Shown: positions 7,086-15,822 of the stretch, piece by piece
How positions within the stretch are numbered: position 1 is the first letter of the stretch
Layout: each line of letters begins with the position of its first letter
Source: Rhizobium hidalgonense
GTDB lineage: Bacteria; Pseudomonadota; Alphaproteobacteria; Rhizobiales; Rhizobiaceae
Direction: 5' to 3'
DNA: 64,000 nucleotides
Assembly (NCBI RefSeq): GCF_002914525.1
Contig: NZ_LODW01000127.1
Span: 1 to 64,000 of the forward strand
Translations under genes and position numbers: made by a program
Notes under the pieces: generated by a model
What the model was told of the DNA's origin: nothing
The model's database searches: none
The model's input: the letters and a program-made list of their open reading frames with translations, nothing else

Positions 7086-7796
7086 CTAAAGCTCGAAGGC
7101 TTCCTTGAGGCCGAGACTCTTGCGTTCGCGCAGGTCGAGATCGGCCTCGATATGGGCGATGTGATGCAGCATCAGCCGGCAGGCGCGGTCCAGTTCGTCG
7201 CCTTCGATCGCCGCAATGATGTCGCCATGTTCGGAATGGCCGCAGCTCGATACGGTCGACTGGCCATAAAGCGCGATCACCAGCGATGAGCGGGCAACGA
7301 GCTCTTCCATGAAGCGCTGCATGATCGCGTTGCCGGAGATTTCCGCCAGCCGCAGATGGAAATCGCCGGATGCCTTGATCTCGGCGCGGCGTGCCGTCTG
7401 GCCACGCTCGCTCATCAGGCGGCCTTCCTCCAGCAGAAGCTGTTTCAGCTGGCTGATGTCATCGGGGGTGATCCGCGCCGCCGCTTCGCGCAATATGCCA
7501 GGCTCGACTAGGCGGCGGGCGGCAAAGATCTGGCGAGCCTCATCGGGCGAGGGATAGGCGACGAAGGCGCCGCGGTTCTTCGCGACGCTGACGAGGCCTT
7601 CATAGGATAGTGCTTGTAGCGCCGCGCGGGCAAGCGTGCGGCTGACATTAAAGAGATTGCCGACATCGTTTTCCGATAGCTTTGTGCCGGGCGAAAGTCT
7701 GCGCTCGACGATTGCTACGCGAATGGAATCGCGGATCAGTTGTGTGCTGGTTTCAGCGGAGTCTTCGGCCTGCGTGGCCTTGGCAGCGGATTTCAT
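7086..7796 (-). CDS. GntR-family regulator, FadR/FCD subfamily
   Basis: The 236-residue protein has an N-terminal winged helix (TKLSENDVGNLFNVSRTLARAALQALSYEGLVSVAKNRGAFVA) and a C-terminal all-helical FCD ligand domain with the metal-binding pattern around FHLRLAEISGN and HSEHGDIIAAI...MLHHIAHIE. Such proteins are usually repressors released by an organic acid or related catabolite. ATG 7796 is chosen (AGGAAA upstream); TTG 7823 would only lengthen it. It is divergent from the ABC importer/racemase operon starting at 8064 and probably controls it through the GTATAC-centred palindrome at 7882-7893. Confidence 0.88.
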   Translation of the reverse strand: MKSAAKATQAEDSAETSTQLIRDSIRVAIVERRLSPGTKLSENDVGNLFNVSRTLARAALQALSYEGLVSVAKNRGAFVAYPSPDEARQIFAARRLVEPGILREAAARITPDDISQLKQLLLEEGRLMSERGQTARRAEIKASGDFHLRLAEISGNAIMQRFMEELVARSSLVIALYGQSTVSSCGHSEHGDIIAAIEGDELDRACRLMLHHIAHIEADLDLRERKSLGLKEAFEL

Positions 7797-7881
7797 GAAA
7801 ATCGATTTCCTGATGATCGGCAAACCATATCCGGCTTCCTCGCAAAAGTTAAACGGAATTTGTGCTCGAAGCTTGGGACGT

Positions 7882-7912
7882 ATTGTATACGATCATCTGC
7901 ATAAATTGCAGA
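7882..7912. promoter_or_regulatory. candidate FCD-GntR operators in the divergent region
   Basis: ATTGTATACGAT (7882-7893) is a near-perfect palindrome centred on GTATAC, the type of site bound by FadR-subfamily regulators. It is followed by a perfect inverted repeat TCTGCA-TAAAT-TGCAGA (7896-7912). Both lie between the regulator start (7796) and the operon start (8064). Confidence 0.5.
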
Positions 7913-8063
7913 CGATAGCCTAAATCCTGTGCAGACGCCTTTCTGCTCATAAATTACCTTTCCCGGATGTGTGGCAGATAAAGCCGCTGATTATCAACAC
8001 GTTGAGAAGTTGTCAGCGAATTGGCACGGCATGTGCATCGCCTTTTCCCAAACAGGGGAAGGC

Positions 8064-9155
8064 ATGATGTCGAAAGCGGCAGAGATCGATATAGTATCCG
8101 TTTCGAAGGTTTATGGGGCGACGACCGCGGTCGATGCGATCAGCCTGAAGATTCCGGCCGGCTCCTATTGCTGCTTCCTCGGCCCGTCCGGCTGCGGCAA
8201 GACCTCGACGCTGCGCATGATTGCCGGCCATGAGAGCATTTCGTCGGGCGATATCCGGCTCGGCAGAATAGTCGTCACCGATTTTCCGCCGGCCAAGCGC
8301 GGCACGGCGATGATGTTCCAGTCCTACGCGCTGTTCCCGCATCTCGACCTTATCGACAATGTCGCCTTCAGCCTGAAGATGAAGGGCGTCGACAAGGCGG
8401 AGCGGCGAACCAAGGCGCTCGAAATGCTGAGGCTGATGCAGATGGAGCCCTATGCCAACAGGCGCCCGGCCCAGCTTTCCGGCGGCCAGCAGCAGCGCGT
8501 GGCGCTGGCGCGCGCGCTCATCACCGATCCGGAGGCGCTGTTGCTCGACGAACCACTGTCGGCGCTCGATCCATTCCTGAAGATCCGCATGCGCGCCGAA
8601 CTCAAGAAACTGCAGAAGTCGCTCGGCATCACTTTCGTGCATGTCACCCACAGCCAGGAAGAGGCGATGGCGCTCGCCGATATCATGGTGATCATGAATG
8701 ACGGCCGGATCGAGCAGGCGGCCGCCCCGCGCGAGGTCTTCGAGAAGCCGGCAACCGCCTTCGTCGCGCGTTTTATGGGCGATCACAACGTGCTTTCCGG
8801 CCAGGTAACATCGAGCGAGAACGGCGTGCTCGTCATGACCGTGCCGGAGGGGCAGAGCTTTTCCGTACGGGGCGAGCGCAGGGAGGTCGGCGAGGCTATC
8901 GATATCGGCATCCGCACCGATCGCGTGCTGCTGAAGGTGGCAACCGAATGGACGCTCGGCTTCAACGGCATCGTCTCCAATATCGAATATCGCGGCTCTT
9001 CGGTGAAGATCACCGTTCTCGGCGCCGGCAGCGACGACTTCACCGTCATATCAGACGACGGCGATTATTTCGACCGGCCGGTCTCGGTCGGCGATACCGT
9101 CGCGCTCAGCTGGGCGCTCGACGATGCCGTGCTGCTCGGCCGACCTTCTGCATAA
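8064..9155 (+). CDS. ABC importer ATPase (PotA/FbpC-type)
   Basis: The 363-residue ATPase has Walker A GPSGCGKTS, signature LSGGQQQR, Walker B LLLDEP and switch His in HVTHSQEE, followed by a C-terminal TOBE-like regulatory domain (about 285-363). It energises the two permeases encoded 2.5-4.3 kb downstream. ATG 8064 (or the next codon, 8067) is preceded by AGGGGAAGG; the frame is open to 7971 but no ribosome site supports a longer form. First gene of an apparent seven-gene unit through 14354. The PotA/FbpC grouping indicates an organic-ion importer; the actual substrate is unknown. Confidence 0.9.
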   Translation: MMSKAAEIDIVSVSKVYGATTAVDAISLKIPAGSYCCFLGPSGCGKTSTLRMIAGHESISSGDIRLGRIVVTDFPPAKRGTAMMFQSYALFPHLDLIDNVAFSLKMKGVDKAERRTKALEMLRLMQMEPYANRRPAQLSGGQQQRVALARALITDPEALLLDEPLSALDPFLKIRMRAELKKLQKSLGITFVHVTHSQEEAMALADIMVIMNDGRIEQAAAPREVFEKPATAFVARFMGDHNVLSGQVTSSENGVLVMTVPEGQSFSVRGERREVGEAIDIGIRTDRVLLKVATEWTLGFNGIVSNIEYRGSSVKITVLGAGSDDFTVISDDGDYFDRPVSVGDTVALSWALDDAVLLGRPSA

Positions 9156-9208
9156 GCCATCACCATCAATAACCATGTACCTTCCATATCAAGAAAAGGG
9201 GAACTGAC

Positions 9209-10507
9209 ATGACGACTGAAATGACATCGACCAAGGCGGAGAAGGGTCTTTCCCGCCGCACGCTTCTGAAGACGGGTGCCGCTGCCGTCGGCGCCATTGC
9301 CGGCTCCGGCGCCATCACCGGTTTTCCCACCATCTGGGCGAAGACCAACATCACGCTTCGCCAGTTCGGCACCGGCGTTTCCAACATCAATGCCATCGCC
9401 GAGAAGTGCAAAGCCGATCTCGGCATCACGCTGGAGATGACGGCGACCGATTCCGACGCCGCTGCCCAGCGCGCCGTCACCCAGCCCGACAGCTACGACA
9501 TTGCCGACATCGAATACTGGATCGCCAAGAAGGTGTTTCCAACCGGCGTTCTGCAGCCGATGGACGTCAAGAAGCTCAAATATTACGACAAGATCGTGCC
9601 GCTGTTCATCAACGGCAAGCTGAAGGCAGACAGTGTGATTGCCCAGGGGACGGCGCCGCACACGGTCGGCTTCGTCGAGGCGCAGGGTTCCAAGAAGTTC
9701 GCCAAGGAGCCGACGCAGTGGATGACGATGGTTCCCACCATCTACAATGCCGATACGCTCGGCATCCGCCCCGATCTCACCGGCCGTCCGATCACCAGCT
9801 GGGCCGATATTCTCGATCCGGCCTTCAAGGGCAAGACGGCGATCCTCAACATTCCGTCTATCGGCATCATGGATGCGGCGATGATCATGGAAGCCGCCGG
9901 CAAGATCAAATATGCCGACAAGGGCAACATGACGAAGGAAGAGATCGACAAGACGATCGAGTTCCTAATCAAGACCAAGGGCGACGGCCAGTTCCGCGCC
10001 TTCTGGAAGTCGTTCGATGAGAGCGTCAACCTGATGGCCTCGGGCGAAGTCGTCATCCAGTCGATGTGGTCGCCGGCTGTGGCCGCCGTCCGCTCCAAGG
10101 GCATCGCCTGCACCTTCCAGCCGCTGAAGGAAGGTTATCGCGCCTGGGGCGGCGGTCTGGGCCTCGCCTCGCATCTCAAGGGCGCCGAGCTCGATGCGGC
10201 TTATGAATATATCAACTGGTACACATCAGGCTGGGTCGGCGGCTACCTCAACCGCCAGGGCTACTATTCCGCCTGCATGGACACCGCCAAGGAATTCATG
10301 TCGGCCGACGAATGGGGCTACTGGATCGAAGGCAAGGCAGCGACCGGCGACATCCTGTCTCCTGAAGGCAAGGTCATGGAGAAGGCCGGTGCGGTTCGCG
10401 ACGGCGGCTCCTTCGAAGCCCGGATGGGTGCCGTCGCCTGCTGGAACTCGGTCATGGACGAAGACCGCTACATGGTCCGCCGCTGGAACGAGTTCATCGC
10501 GGCTTAA
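9209..10507 (+). CDS. periplasmic solute-binding protein, Tat-exported
   Basis: The 432-residue PotD-like binding protein begins with a twin-arginine signal (SRRTLLKTGAAAVGAIAG, about residues 15-32). Tat export implies folding in the cytoplasm first. The body has the class of alternating alpha/beta lobes of extracellular polyamine/iron-type receptors, with many Trp/Tyr residues (EGYRAWGGGLG, WYTSGWVGGYL) that could line the pocket. A long palindromic element (10532-10624) directly follows and should protect or separately end its message. Substrate not determinable from sequence; neighbours suggest a cyclic amide or related N-compound. Confidence 0.85.
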   Translation: MTTEMTSTKAEKGLSRRTLLKTGAAAVGAIAGSGAITGFPTIWAKTNITLRQFGTGVSNINAIAEKCKADLGITLEMTATDSDAAAQRAVTQPDSYDIADIEYWIAKKVFPTGVLQPMDVKKLKYYDKIVPLFINGKLKADSVIAQGTAPHTVGFVEAQGSKKFAKEPTQWMTMVPTIYNADTLGIRPDLTGRPITSWADILDPAFKGKTAILNIPSIGIMDAAMIMEAAGKIKYADKGNMTKEEIDKTIEFLIKTKGDGQFRAFWKSFDESVNLMASGEVVIQSMWSPAVAAVRSKGIACTFQPLKEGYRAWGGGLGLASHLKGAELDAAYEYINWYTSGWVGGYLNRQGYYSACMDTAKEFMSADEWGYWIEGKAATGDILSPEGKVMEKAGAVRDGGSFEARMGAVACWNSVMDEDRYMVRRWNEFIAA

Positions 10508-10531
10508 AGCCAAGTCGGCGTTTGCCGTTTT

Positions 10532-10624
10532 CCCCTCCCCAACCCTCCCCACAAGGCGGAGGGGGTCAGGTGAGGCAGTGCGGCACAAAGCTCCCTCCCC
10601 CTTGTGGGGAGGGTTGGGGAGGGG
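10532..10624. repeat. long palindromic intergenic element (32-nt arms)
   Basis: The arm 10532-10563 (CCCCTCCCCAACCCTCCCC...) is the reverse complement of 10593-10624 with one mismatch in 32, around a 29-nt centre. It sits immediately after the binding-protein gene and before the first permease gene, the position where hairpins often raise the level of binding-protein mRNA over permease mRNA. Confidence 0.85.
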
Positions 10625-10673
10625 TCTTTTGTGAGCCCTCCTTTCATCACTTCGACAAATGAAAGGGCAAGGG

Positions 10674-11588
10674 ATGGCGACCATCGCTTCAGAGCAGACG
10701 GATCCGGCTTCGCAGCCGACGCGCAGCCGCGCCCTGCGCCTTTCCCCCTCGGCGATCTCCTATCTCCAGGCGACGCCGCTGTTCGTCATTCTCGGCTTCT
10801 TCTTCCTGCTGCCGATTGCGATGATCGGCATTGTCAGCTTCTGGGATTACGATTTCGCCGGTCTCTATCCCGATTTTCTCACCATGAACTACACCGATAC
10901 GCTCGGTTCATGGGTGACGTGGAAGACCTATCTCAACACGCTGAAGTTCACCGCCATCGTCTGGTTATTGACGCTCGTCATCGGTTTCTGGGTCGCCTAT
11001 TTCCTGGCCTTCCACATCCGCAAGACCTCGACGCAGATGATCCTCTTTCTCGTCTGCACCGTGCCGTTCATGACATCGAACATCATCCGCATGATCTCGT
11101 GGATCCCGGTGCTCGGGCGCAATGGTCTCGTCAATTCGTCGCTAATCAAGATGGGTATCATCCCGCAGCCGATCGAATGGCTGCTCTATTCCGATTTCGC
11201 CGTCGTACTCGCCATGGTGCATCTCTACACGCTGTTCATGGTGACGCCGATCTTCAACACGCTGATGCGCATCGACCGGTCGCTGTTCGAGGCGGCGCGC
11301 GACGCAGGCGCGTCGGGCTGGCAGGTGCTTTGGAACGTCGTCATTCCGCTGGCCAAGCCCGGCATGGCGATCGGCACGATCTTCGTCGTCACCCTAGTCA
11401 TGGCCGATTTTTCGACGGTGCAGGTGATGTCCGGCGGCCAGAGCGCCTCGGTGGCGCTGATGATGAAGAACCAGATGTCGTTGCTGCAATATCCGGCGGC
11501 TGCCGCCAATGCCGTGGTGCTGCTCGCTGTCGTGTTGCTAATGGTCGCGGCGATCCTGCGCGTCGTCGATATCCGCAAGGAGCTTTGA
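10674..11588 (+). CDS. ABC importer permease (PotB-type)
   Basis: Integral membrane protein of 304 residues with about six transmembrane helices, the first around residues 32-60 (LFVILGFFFLLPIAMIGIVSF). The EAA loop that contacts the ATPase is visible as EAARDAGASGWQVLWNVVIPLAKPG near residues 205-230. ATG 10674 is chosen for the AAAGGGCAAGGG region before it; ATG 10659 is the alternative. Partner of the permease starting at 11590, with which it is nearly contiguous. Confidence 0.9.
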   Translation: MATIASEQTDPASQPTRSRALRLSPSAISYLQATPLFVILGFFFLLPIAMIGIVSFWDYDFAGLYPDFLTMNYTDTLGSWVTWKTYLNTLKFTAIVWLLTLVIGFWVAYFLAFHIRKTSTQMILFLVCTVPFMTSNIIRMISWIPVLGRNGLVNSSLIKMGIIPQPIEWLLYSDFAVVLAMVHLYTLFMVTPIFNTLMRIDRSLFEAARDAGASGWQVLWNVVIPLAKPGMAIGTIFVVTLVMADFSTVQVMSGGQSASVALMMKNQMSLLQYPAAAANAVVLLAVVLLMVAAILRVVDIRKEL

Positions 11589-11589
11589 G

Positions 11590-12411
11590 ATGAGCCACGA
11601 GAAACGCGGCCTGGAATTCTATCTGCTGGCGATTTTCTTCGCGGTCTTCGTGCTGTTCCTCTACGGCCCGCTTTCGGCGATCCTGATCCTTTCCTTCCAG
11701 GGGCCGGACGGCGGCCTGACCTTCCCGATGAACGGCGTTTCCACGCACTGGTTCTTCAACCTGTTCGAGAAGCAGGCGGTCGGCGATTTCGGCGCCTCGT
11801 TCCGCCGCTCCTTCACCCTCGGGCTGATGGTAATGGCGGTGACCGTCGTTGTCTCGCTGCTTGCCGGCCTTGCCTTCCGCCGCCGTTTCCGCGGTTCGAC
11901 GGCGCTGTTCTACGCTACCGTTGCCAGCCTCGTCGTGCCGTCGATCATCATTTCGCTCGGCATCGGTGTCGTCTTTCAGGAGGGAGGGTTGAAGCCCGCC
12001 TGGTATTCCTCGGCCTTCGGCGCGCATCTGACCTGGACGCTGCCGTTCGGCGTATTGATCATGTTTGCCGTCTTCAACCGTTTCTCGCCTGCTTATGAAG
12101 AGGCGGCGCGCGACCTTGGCGCTACCTCCTGGCAGACGTTCCGCCACGTCGTTCTGCCGATGATCGCGCCGAGCCTGATCGGCGTCGGCCTGTTCGGCTT
12201 CACGCTCTCCTATGACGAATTCGCCCGCACCTTGATGACCTCGGGCAGCTACAATACCTTGCCGCTGGAAATCTACGGCATGACGACCAACGTCACGACG
12301 CCGGTGCTCTATGCGCTCGGCACGGTGACGACGCTGTTTTCCTTCACCATCATTCTCATCGCGCTCGGCATCATGACCATGCTCAGCCGGCGGCAGGCAA
12401 AGATTAGCTGA
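11590..12411 (+). CDS. ABC importer permease (PotC-type)
   Basis: The 273-residue second permease has six predicted helices starting with FYLLAIFFAVFVLFLYGPL, and an EAA loop EEAARDLGATSWQTFRHVVLPMIAPS at about 173-198. Its ATG lies one base after the stop of the preceding permease, and the next gene begins one base after its own stop, so all three are translationally close-packed. It completes the importer (ATPase, receptor, two permeases). Confidence 0.9.
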   Translation: MSHEKRGLEFYLLAIFFAVFVLFLYGPLSAILILSFQGPDGGLTFPMNGVSTHWFFNLFEKQAVGDFGASFRRSFTLGLMVMAVTVVVSLLAGLAFRRRFRGSTALFYATVASLVVPSIIISLGIGVVFQEGGLKPAWYSSAFGAHLTWTLPFGVLIMFAVFNRFSPAYEEAARDLGATSWQTFRHVVLPMIAPSLIGVGLFGFTLSYDEFARTLMTSGSYNTLPLEIYGMTTNVTTPVLYALGTVTTLFSFTIILIALGIMTMLSRRQAKIS

Positions 12412-12412
12412 C

Positions 12413-13150
12413 ATGCGCATTCTCATCATCAATCCGAATACCACCGCCTCCATGACCGAGAAGGCCGCGGCCGCCGCCCGCGCGGTGGCGGCATCCGGCA
12501 CGGAGATCATTGCCGCGACATCCAGCATGGGGCCCGTTTCGATCGAGGGCCATTATGACGGGGCGCTGGCCATCCCCGGACTGCTGCACGAACTGAAGGA
12601 GCGGCAGGCGGGCTACGACGCGGCGGTCATCGCCTGCTTCGACGACACCGGGCTCGAAGCGGCGCGGAGTTTCGCCGATGTGCCGATTCTCGGTCTTTGC
12701 GAATCCGCCGTCGTGACCGCCGGCTTCCTGGCGCAGCGCTTCACCGTGGTGACGACGCTGGAGCGGTCGCGGGTGCTGATCGACAATCTTGTGCGCCGCT
12801 ACGGCATGGGCGACCGGGCCAAAGTGCGCGCCTCCGATATTCCGGTGCTGGAGCTGGAGAACGCTGCCTCGGATGCGATCGGCAAGCTGAGAGCCGAGAT
12901 CGAGCGGGCGCTTGCCGACGGCGCCGAGGCGATCGTGCTCGGCTGCGCCGGCATGACGGATCTGGCGAGGCAATTGCAGGCGATCTATGGCGTGCCCGTC
13001 GTCGACGGTGTGGCCGCCGCCGTCAAGCAGGCCGAGGCGCTGGTCTCGCTCGGGCTTTCCACCAGCAAGCGCGGCTCCTATGCCTCGCCGCTGCCGAAAC
13101 CTTTTGTGGGCGCGTTAAGCGCCTTCTCGCCGGCGCTGAAAATCGGCTGA
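12413..13150 (+). CDS. Asp/Glu/hydantoin racemase family protein
   Basis: The 245-residue protein starts MRILIINPNTTASMT, the typical N-terminus of the hydantoin/allantoin racemase group, and carries both catalytic cysteines of the superfamily: one in VIACFDDTG (about residue 67) and one in VLGCAGMTD (about 175). Such enzymes interconvert enantiomers of 5-substituted hydantoins or allantoin by two-base chemistry. No hydantoinase, allantoinase or carbamoylase lies next to it, so the true substrate is open. It is tightly packed after the importer permeases and before a flavin-reductase-like gene. Confidence 0.8.
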   Translation: MRILIINPNTTASMTEKAAAAARAVAASGTEIIAATSSMGPVSIEGHYDGALAIPGLLHELKERQAGYDAAVIACFDDTGLEAARSFADVPILGLCESAVVTAGFLAQRFTVVTTLERSRVLIDNLVRRYGMGDRAKVRASDIPVLELENAASDAIGKLRAEIERALADGAEAIVLGCAGMTDLARQLQAIYGVPVVDGVAAAVKQAEALVSLGLSTSKRGSYASPLPKPFVGALSAFSPALKIG

Positions 13151-13155
13151 GCCTC

Positions 13156-13767
13156 ATGGCGGTTTCCTTCGATTTCAAAAAGCTCGGCGAGCGCGAACGC
13201 TATAAGCTTATGATCGGCACGATCATCCCGCGGCCGATCGCGCTGGTGACGACGGTCGACGAGCATGGCCGGATCAACGCGGCGCCCTTCAGCTTCTTCA
13301 ATTGCCTGTCGGCCGATCCGCCGATCCTGGCGATCGGCGTCGAAAACAATGCCGACATGTCGTTCAAGGATACCGGTCACAATATCCGTATGACCGAGGT
13401 CTTCACCGTCAACATCGTCTCCTTCGCCATCGCCGAGGCAATGCATGTCTGCGGCAGCAAGTATCCGCGCGGCGTCGACGAGCTGAAGGAAGCTGGATTG
13501 ACGGCGGTGCCGGGCGAGAAAGTCGCTTCGCCCTTCATCGCCGAGGCACCGGCTGCCTTCGAATGCCGGCGGCATGTGACGCTGGAGCTTGGCCGCTCGC
13601 GGCAGATTATCCTGGGTGAGATCGTCTATGCCCATTACCGCGACGGCGTCGTCGATCCGGAGCGGCTGCATGTCGATCCGGCTGCGGTCGATGCCATTGC
13701 GCGGCTCGGCGGCGATACCTGCGCCACCATCCGCGATCGTTTCGAGATGCTGACGCCGAAGCTCTGA
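13156..13767 (+). CDS. flavin reductase-like FMN-binding protein
   Basis: The 203-residue product has the split-barrel flavin reductase-like fold: IIPRPIALVTTVDEHGRINAAPFSFFNCLSADPPI near residues 20-55 is the conserved FMN-binding entry, and NIVSFAIAEAMHVCG follows. Proteins of this group either reduce FMN for a two-component monooxygenase or act directly with bound FMN; no partner oxygenase is adjacent. The ATG lies five bases after the racemase stop, so the two are coupled and probably act on the same compound. Confidence 0.82.
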   Translation: MAVSFDFKKLGERERYKLMIGTIIPRPIALVTTVDEHGRINAAPFSFFNCLSADPPILAIGVENNADMSFKDTGHNIRMTEVFTVNIVSFAIAEAMHVCGSKYPRGVDELKEAGLTAVPGEKVASPFIAEAPAAFECRRHVTLELGRSRQIILGEIVYAHYRDGVVDPERLHVDPAAVDAIARLGGDTCATIRDRFEMLTPKL

Positions 13768-13856
13768 GTCATGGGGTAGCCCCAAGTTTTTGCTTTACTT
13801 TTTTGCTCCCGGCAAGAATGGTCCAGCGGATCATCACGGCAGAGGAGTGCTTAGCC

Positions 13857-14354
13857 ATGACAATCGAACAGGATCTCAGCCGGATCGCCGAGCAGGAGAA
13901 GGCGCTGAGCTTCGACGCCTTCGATCTGACGACGGCATGGCAGCTCGGTAAGCTCCTGCAGGAACTCGCCACCGAGCGCGGCCTCGGCATCGCGATCGAT
14001 GTGACCCTGCATGCGATGCCGGTCTTCTATGCCGCCTTGCCGGGCGTGACGCCCGATAACGTCAATTGGGTCCGGCGCAAGCGTAACATGGTGCTGCGCT
14101 ATTTCCGCAGCAGCTATGCCTCCGGCCTGAAGCTCGCGAAAGACGGCAAGACGGTCGAGGATAACGGGCTCGATGGCGCCGACTATGCGCCGCATGGCGG
14201 CAGTTTTCCGATCAACGTCAAGGGCACCGGCTGCATCGGCGCGGTCACCGTCTCCGGCCTGCCGCAGCGCGACGACCACAATCTCGCGGTCGAGGCGCTG
14301 GCGCTGATGCTTGCCAAGGATCTGGATACGCTGCGGCTCGCCGCGCCGCTCTGA
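13857..14354 (+). CDS. UPF0303 (heme-degrading/GlcG-like) family protein
   Basis: The 165-residue protein fits UPF0303: WQLGKLLQELATERGLGIAIDV, a VRRKRNMVLRYFRSSYASG segment and the late GGSFPINVKGTGCIGAVTVSGLPQRDDH loop. The family fold is related to GlcG/HbpS ligand- or heme-binding proteins; a biochemical role is not established. ATG 13857 follows AGAGGAG. It is 89 bp after the flavin-reductase-like gene and the last member of the importer/racemase unit. Confidence 0.78.
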   Translation: MTIEQDLSRIAEQEKALSFDAFDLTTAWQLGKLLQELATERGLGIAIDVTLHAMPVFYAALPGVTPDNVNWVRRKRNMVLRYFRSSYASGLKLAKDGKTVEDNGLDGADYAPHGGSFPINVKGTGCIGAVTVSGLPQRDDHNLAVEALALMLAKDLDTLRLAAPL

Positions 14355-14394
14355 GCGGGCCGTTGCTGCGCCGGCGGGCGTCGAACCACTGACC

Positions 14395-15654
14395 TCAGAG
14401 CTTGCCGCCGGCCTCGGCGATGCCCTTCGTCAGGCTGCCGGTTGCGGGGAAGAGTGGGATGAGGCAGGCCTGCAAAGCATGGTAAATGTCGCCCTTGCCG
14501 GGGAAGAGCGAATGCGAGGGAACGAGATCCTCCGTCAGTTCCTCGTGCCAGCCGCCGTTCTTGTGGTCGATGAAGGCGCGTTCGATCACGTTCCAGATCT
14601 TGCGGTAGCTCTCCTCGTGGAAATCGCTCGGCAGGTGTTCGTTGAGGAAATGGGCGGCAGCCGCACCTTCGCAAGCCGGCCACCAGAGCTTGTTGCGCTT
14701 GGCGGGCTTGTCGTCCCAGTCGAGCGTATAGAAAAAGCCGCCCTTGTCATTGTCCCAGCCGAGCGCCATGGATTGCGCAAAGAGCGCCTTCGCCGCGTCC
14801 GGCATCCATTCGATGCGTTTGCCGCCGAGCGCCCAGAGCTGCAGGATCAGGCGGGCCCATTCCAGCCAGTGGCCGGGCGTCGTGCCGGCCGGGCGGAACA
14901 TTTCGTTCGGATGATAGTAGGTCTTGTCGAGCTTCCATTCGGCGTCGAAATGCTCGGCGACGCGCCAGTCGACGGAACCGGCCAGCCGGCGGATGACGAG
15001 ATCGGCGATGCTTTCGGCTTTGGTCAGGTACTCCCGGTCGCCGGTGGCCTCAAAAGCGGCCATCAGCGCTTCGGTCAGATGCATGTTGGAGTTCTGGCCG
15101 CGATAGGCGCCGCCGTCGAGCGGCTGCCAGTCGGCGGTGAATTCCTCGGCGATGGCGCCGTGCCGCGCTTCCCAGAACCTGGTGTTCAGGATCTCGGTGA
15201 TATCGTCGAGCATGCCGTCGGCGAGTGGGTGGCCGATCGTCTTGGCGGATGAGGCGGCGAGCAGCACAAAGGCGTGGCCATAACCCTGTTTGTTGGTGTC
15301 GACAGGACCGTCATTGTTAAGCGACCAGAAATAGCCGCCGTTTTTCCGGTCGCGATGGTGGTTCCAAAGGTAGTCCATGCCATGGTCGACGAGATCGCTA
15401 GCACCCGGACGGCCGAGCAGCGTGCCGATCGAGAAACAATGCACGGCGCGCGCCGCGATATGGATGCTGCGAACCTGGCCCTCGGCATCGAGAGGTTGGC
15501 CGACATTGTCGAGGTCGTAGAAGCCGCCCTTGGGATTGCGAGAATTATGTTGGAAGAAATCGAAGAGGCCGTTTGCCTGGGCAAGCAGCCAGCCGCGATG
15601 ATAGGCACGGCTTGTCCAGTTTCCAAGCACGGGGCTGCCGGTTGCGGGTGCCAT
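14395..15654 (-). CDS. AGE-family epimerase/isomerase
   Basis: The 419-residue (alpha/alpha)6-barrel enzyme belongs to the N-acylglucosamine 2-epimerase family, which includes GlcNAc 2-epimerase, mannose isomerase and sulfoquinovose isomerase. Catalytic-type histidines and barrel signatures are seen in FDFFQHNSRNPKGGFYD, RSIHIAARAVHCFS, NSNMHLTEALMAAFEATGD and KNGGWHEELTED. The start at 15654 follows GGAGGAA; a longer reading to 15756 has no ribosome site. Mannose or a related hexose is the likeliest substrate, but members cannot be told apart by eye. It is divergent from metH; its 3' end faces the UPF0303 gene. Confidence 0.85.
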   Translation of the reverse strand: MAPATGSPVLGNWTSRAYHRGWLLAQANGLFDFFQHNSRNPKGGFYDLDNVGQPLDAEGQVRSIHIAARAVHCFSIGTLLGRPGASDLVDHGMDYLWNHHRDRKNGGYFWSLNNDGPVDTNKQGYGHAFVLLAASSAKTIGHPLADGMLDDITEILNTRFWEARHGAIAEEFTADWQPLDGGAYRGQNSNMHLTEALMAAFEATGDREYLTKAESIADLVIRRLAGSVDWRVAEHFDAEWKLDKTYYHPNEMFRPAGTTPGHWLEWARLILQLWALGGKRIEWMPDAAKALFAQSMALGWDNDKGGFFYTLDWDDKPAKRNKLWWPACEGAAAAHFLNEHLPSDFHEESYRKIWNVIERAFIDHKNGGWHEELTEDLVPSHSLFPGKGDIYHALQACLIPLFPATGSLTKGIAEAGGKL

Positions 15655-15762
15655 GATGTTCCTCCGATTTCGTGCACAGGCGTCGCAAACGCCTATATAG
15701 AGGTCGGGCGAGTCTGTCATCGCTGAAGACTTGCGAAGCACGAAATCGATAGGCATATATTG

Positions 15763-15782
15763 ACATAAAGATATCTTTATGT
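15763..15782. promoter_or_regulatory. SahR-type operator upstream of metH
   Basis: ACATAAAGATATCTTTATGT is a perfect 20-bp palindrome 41 bp before the chosen metH start. Its 16-bp core recurs exactly at 53619-53634 before the ArsR-methyltransferase/metF genes. SahR-family repressors are known to control metH, metF and other SAM-cycle genes, so this is the likely operator. Confidence 0.8.
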
Positions 15783-15822
15783 GATCTGGAAGACTGGTCT
15801 TACGACGTCAAGGAGCCTTCCC

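Noticed and set aside
11398..12528. Antisense open frame across the permease and racemase genes
   Set aside because: Charged, repetitive composition and overlap with three well-recognised genes; no start signal.
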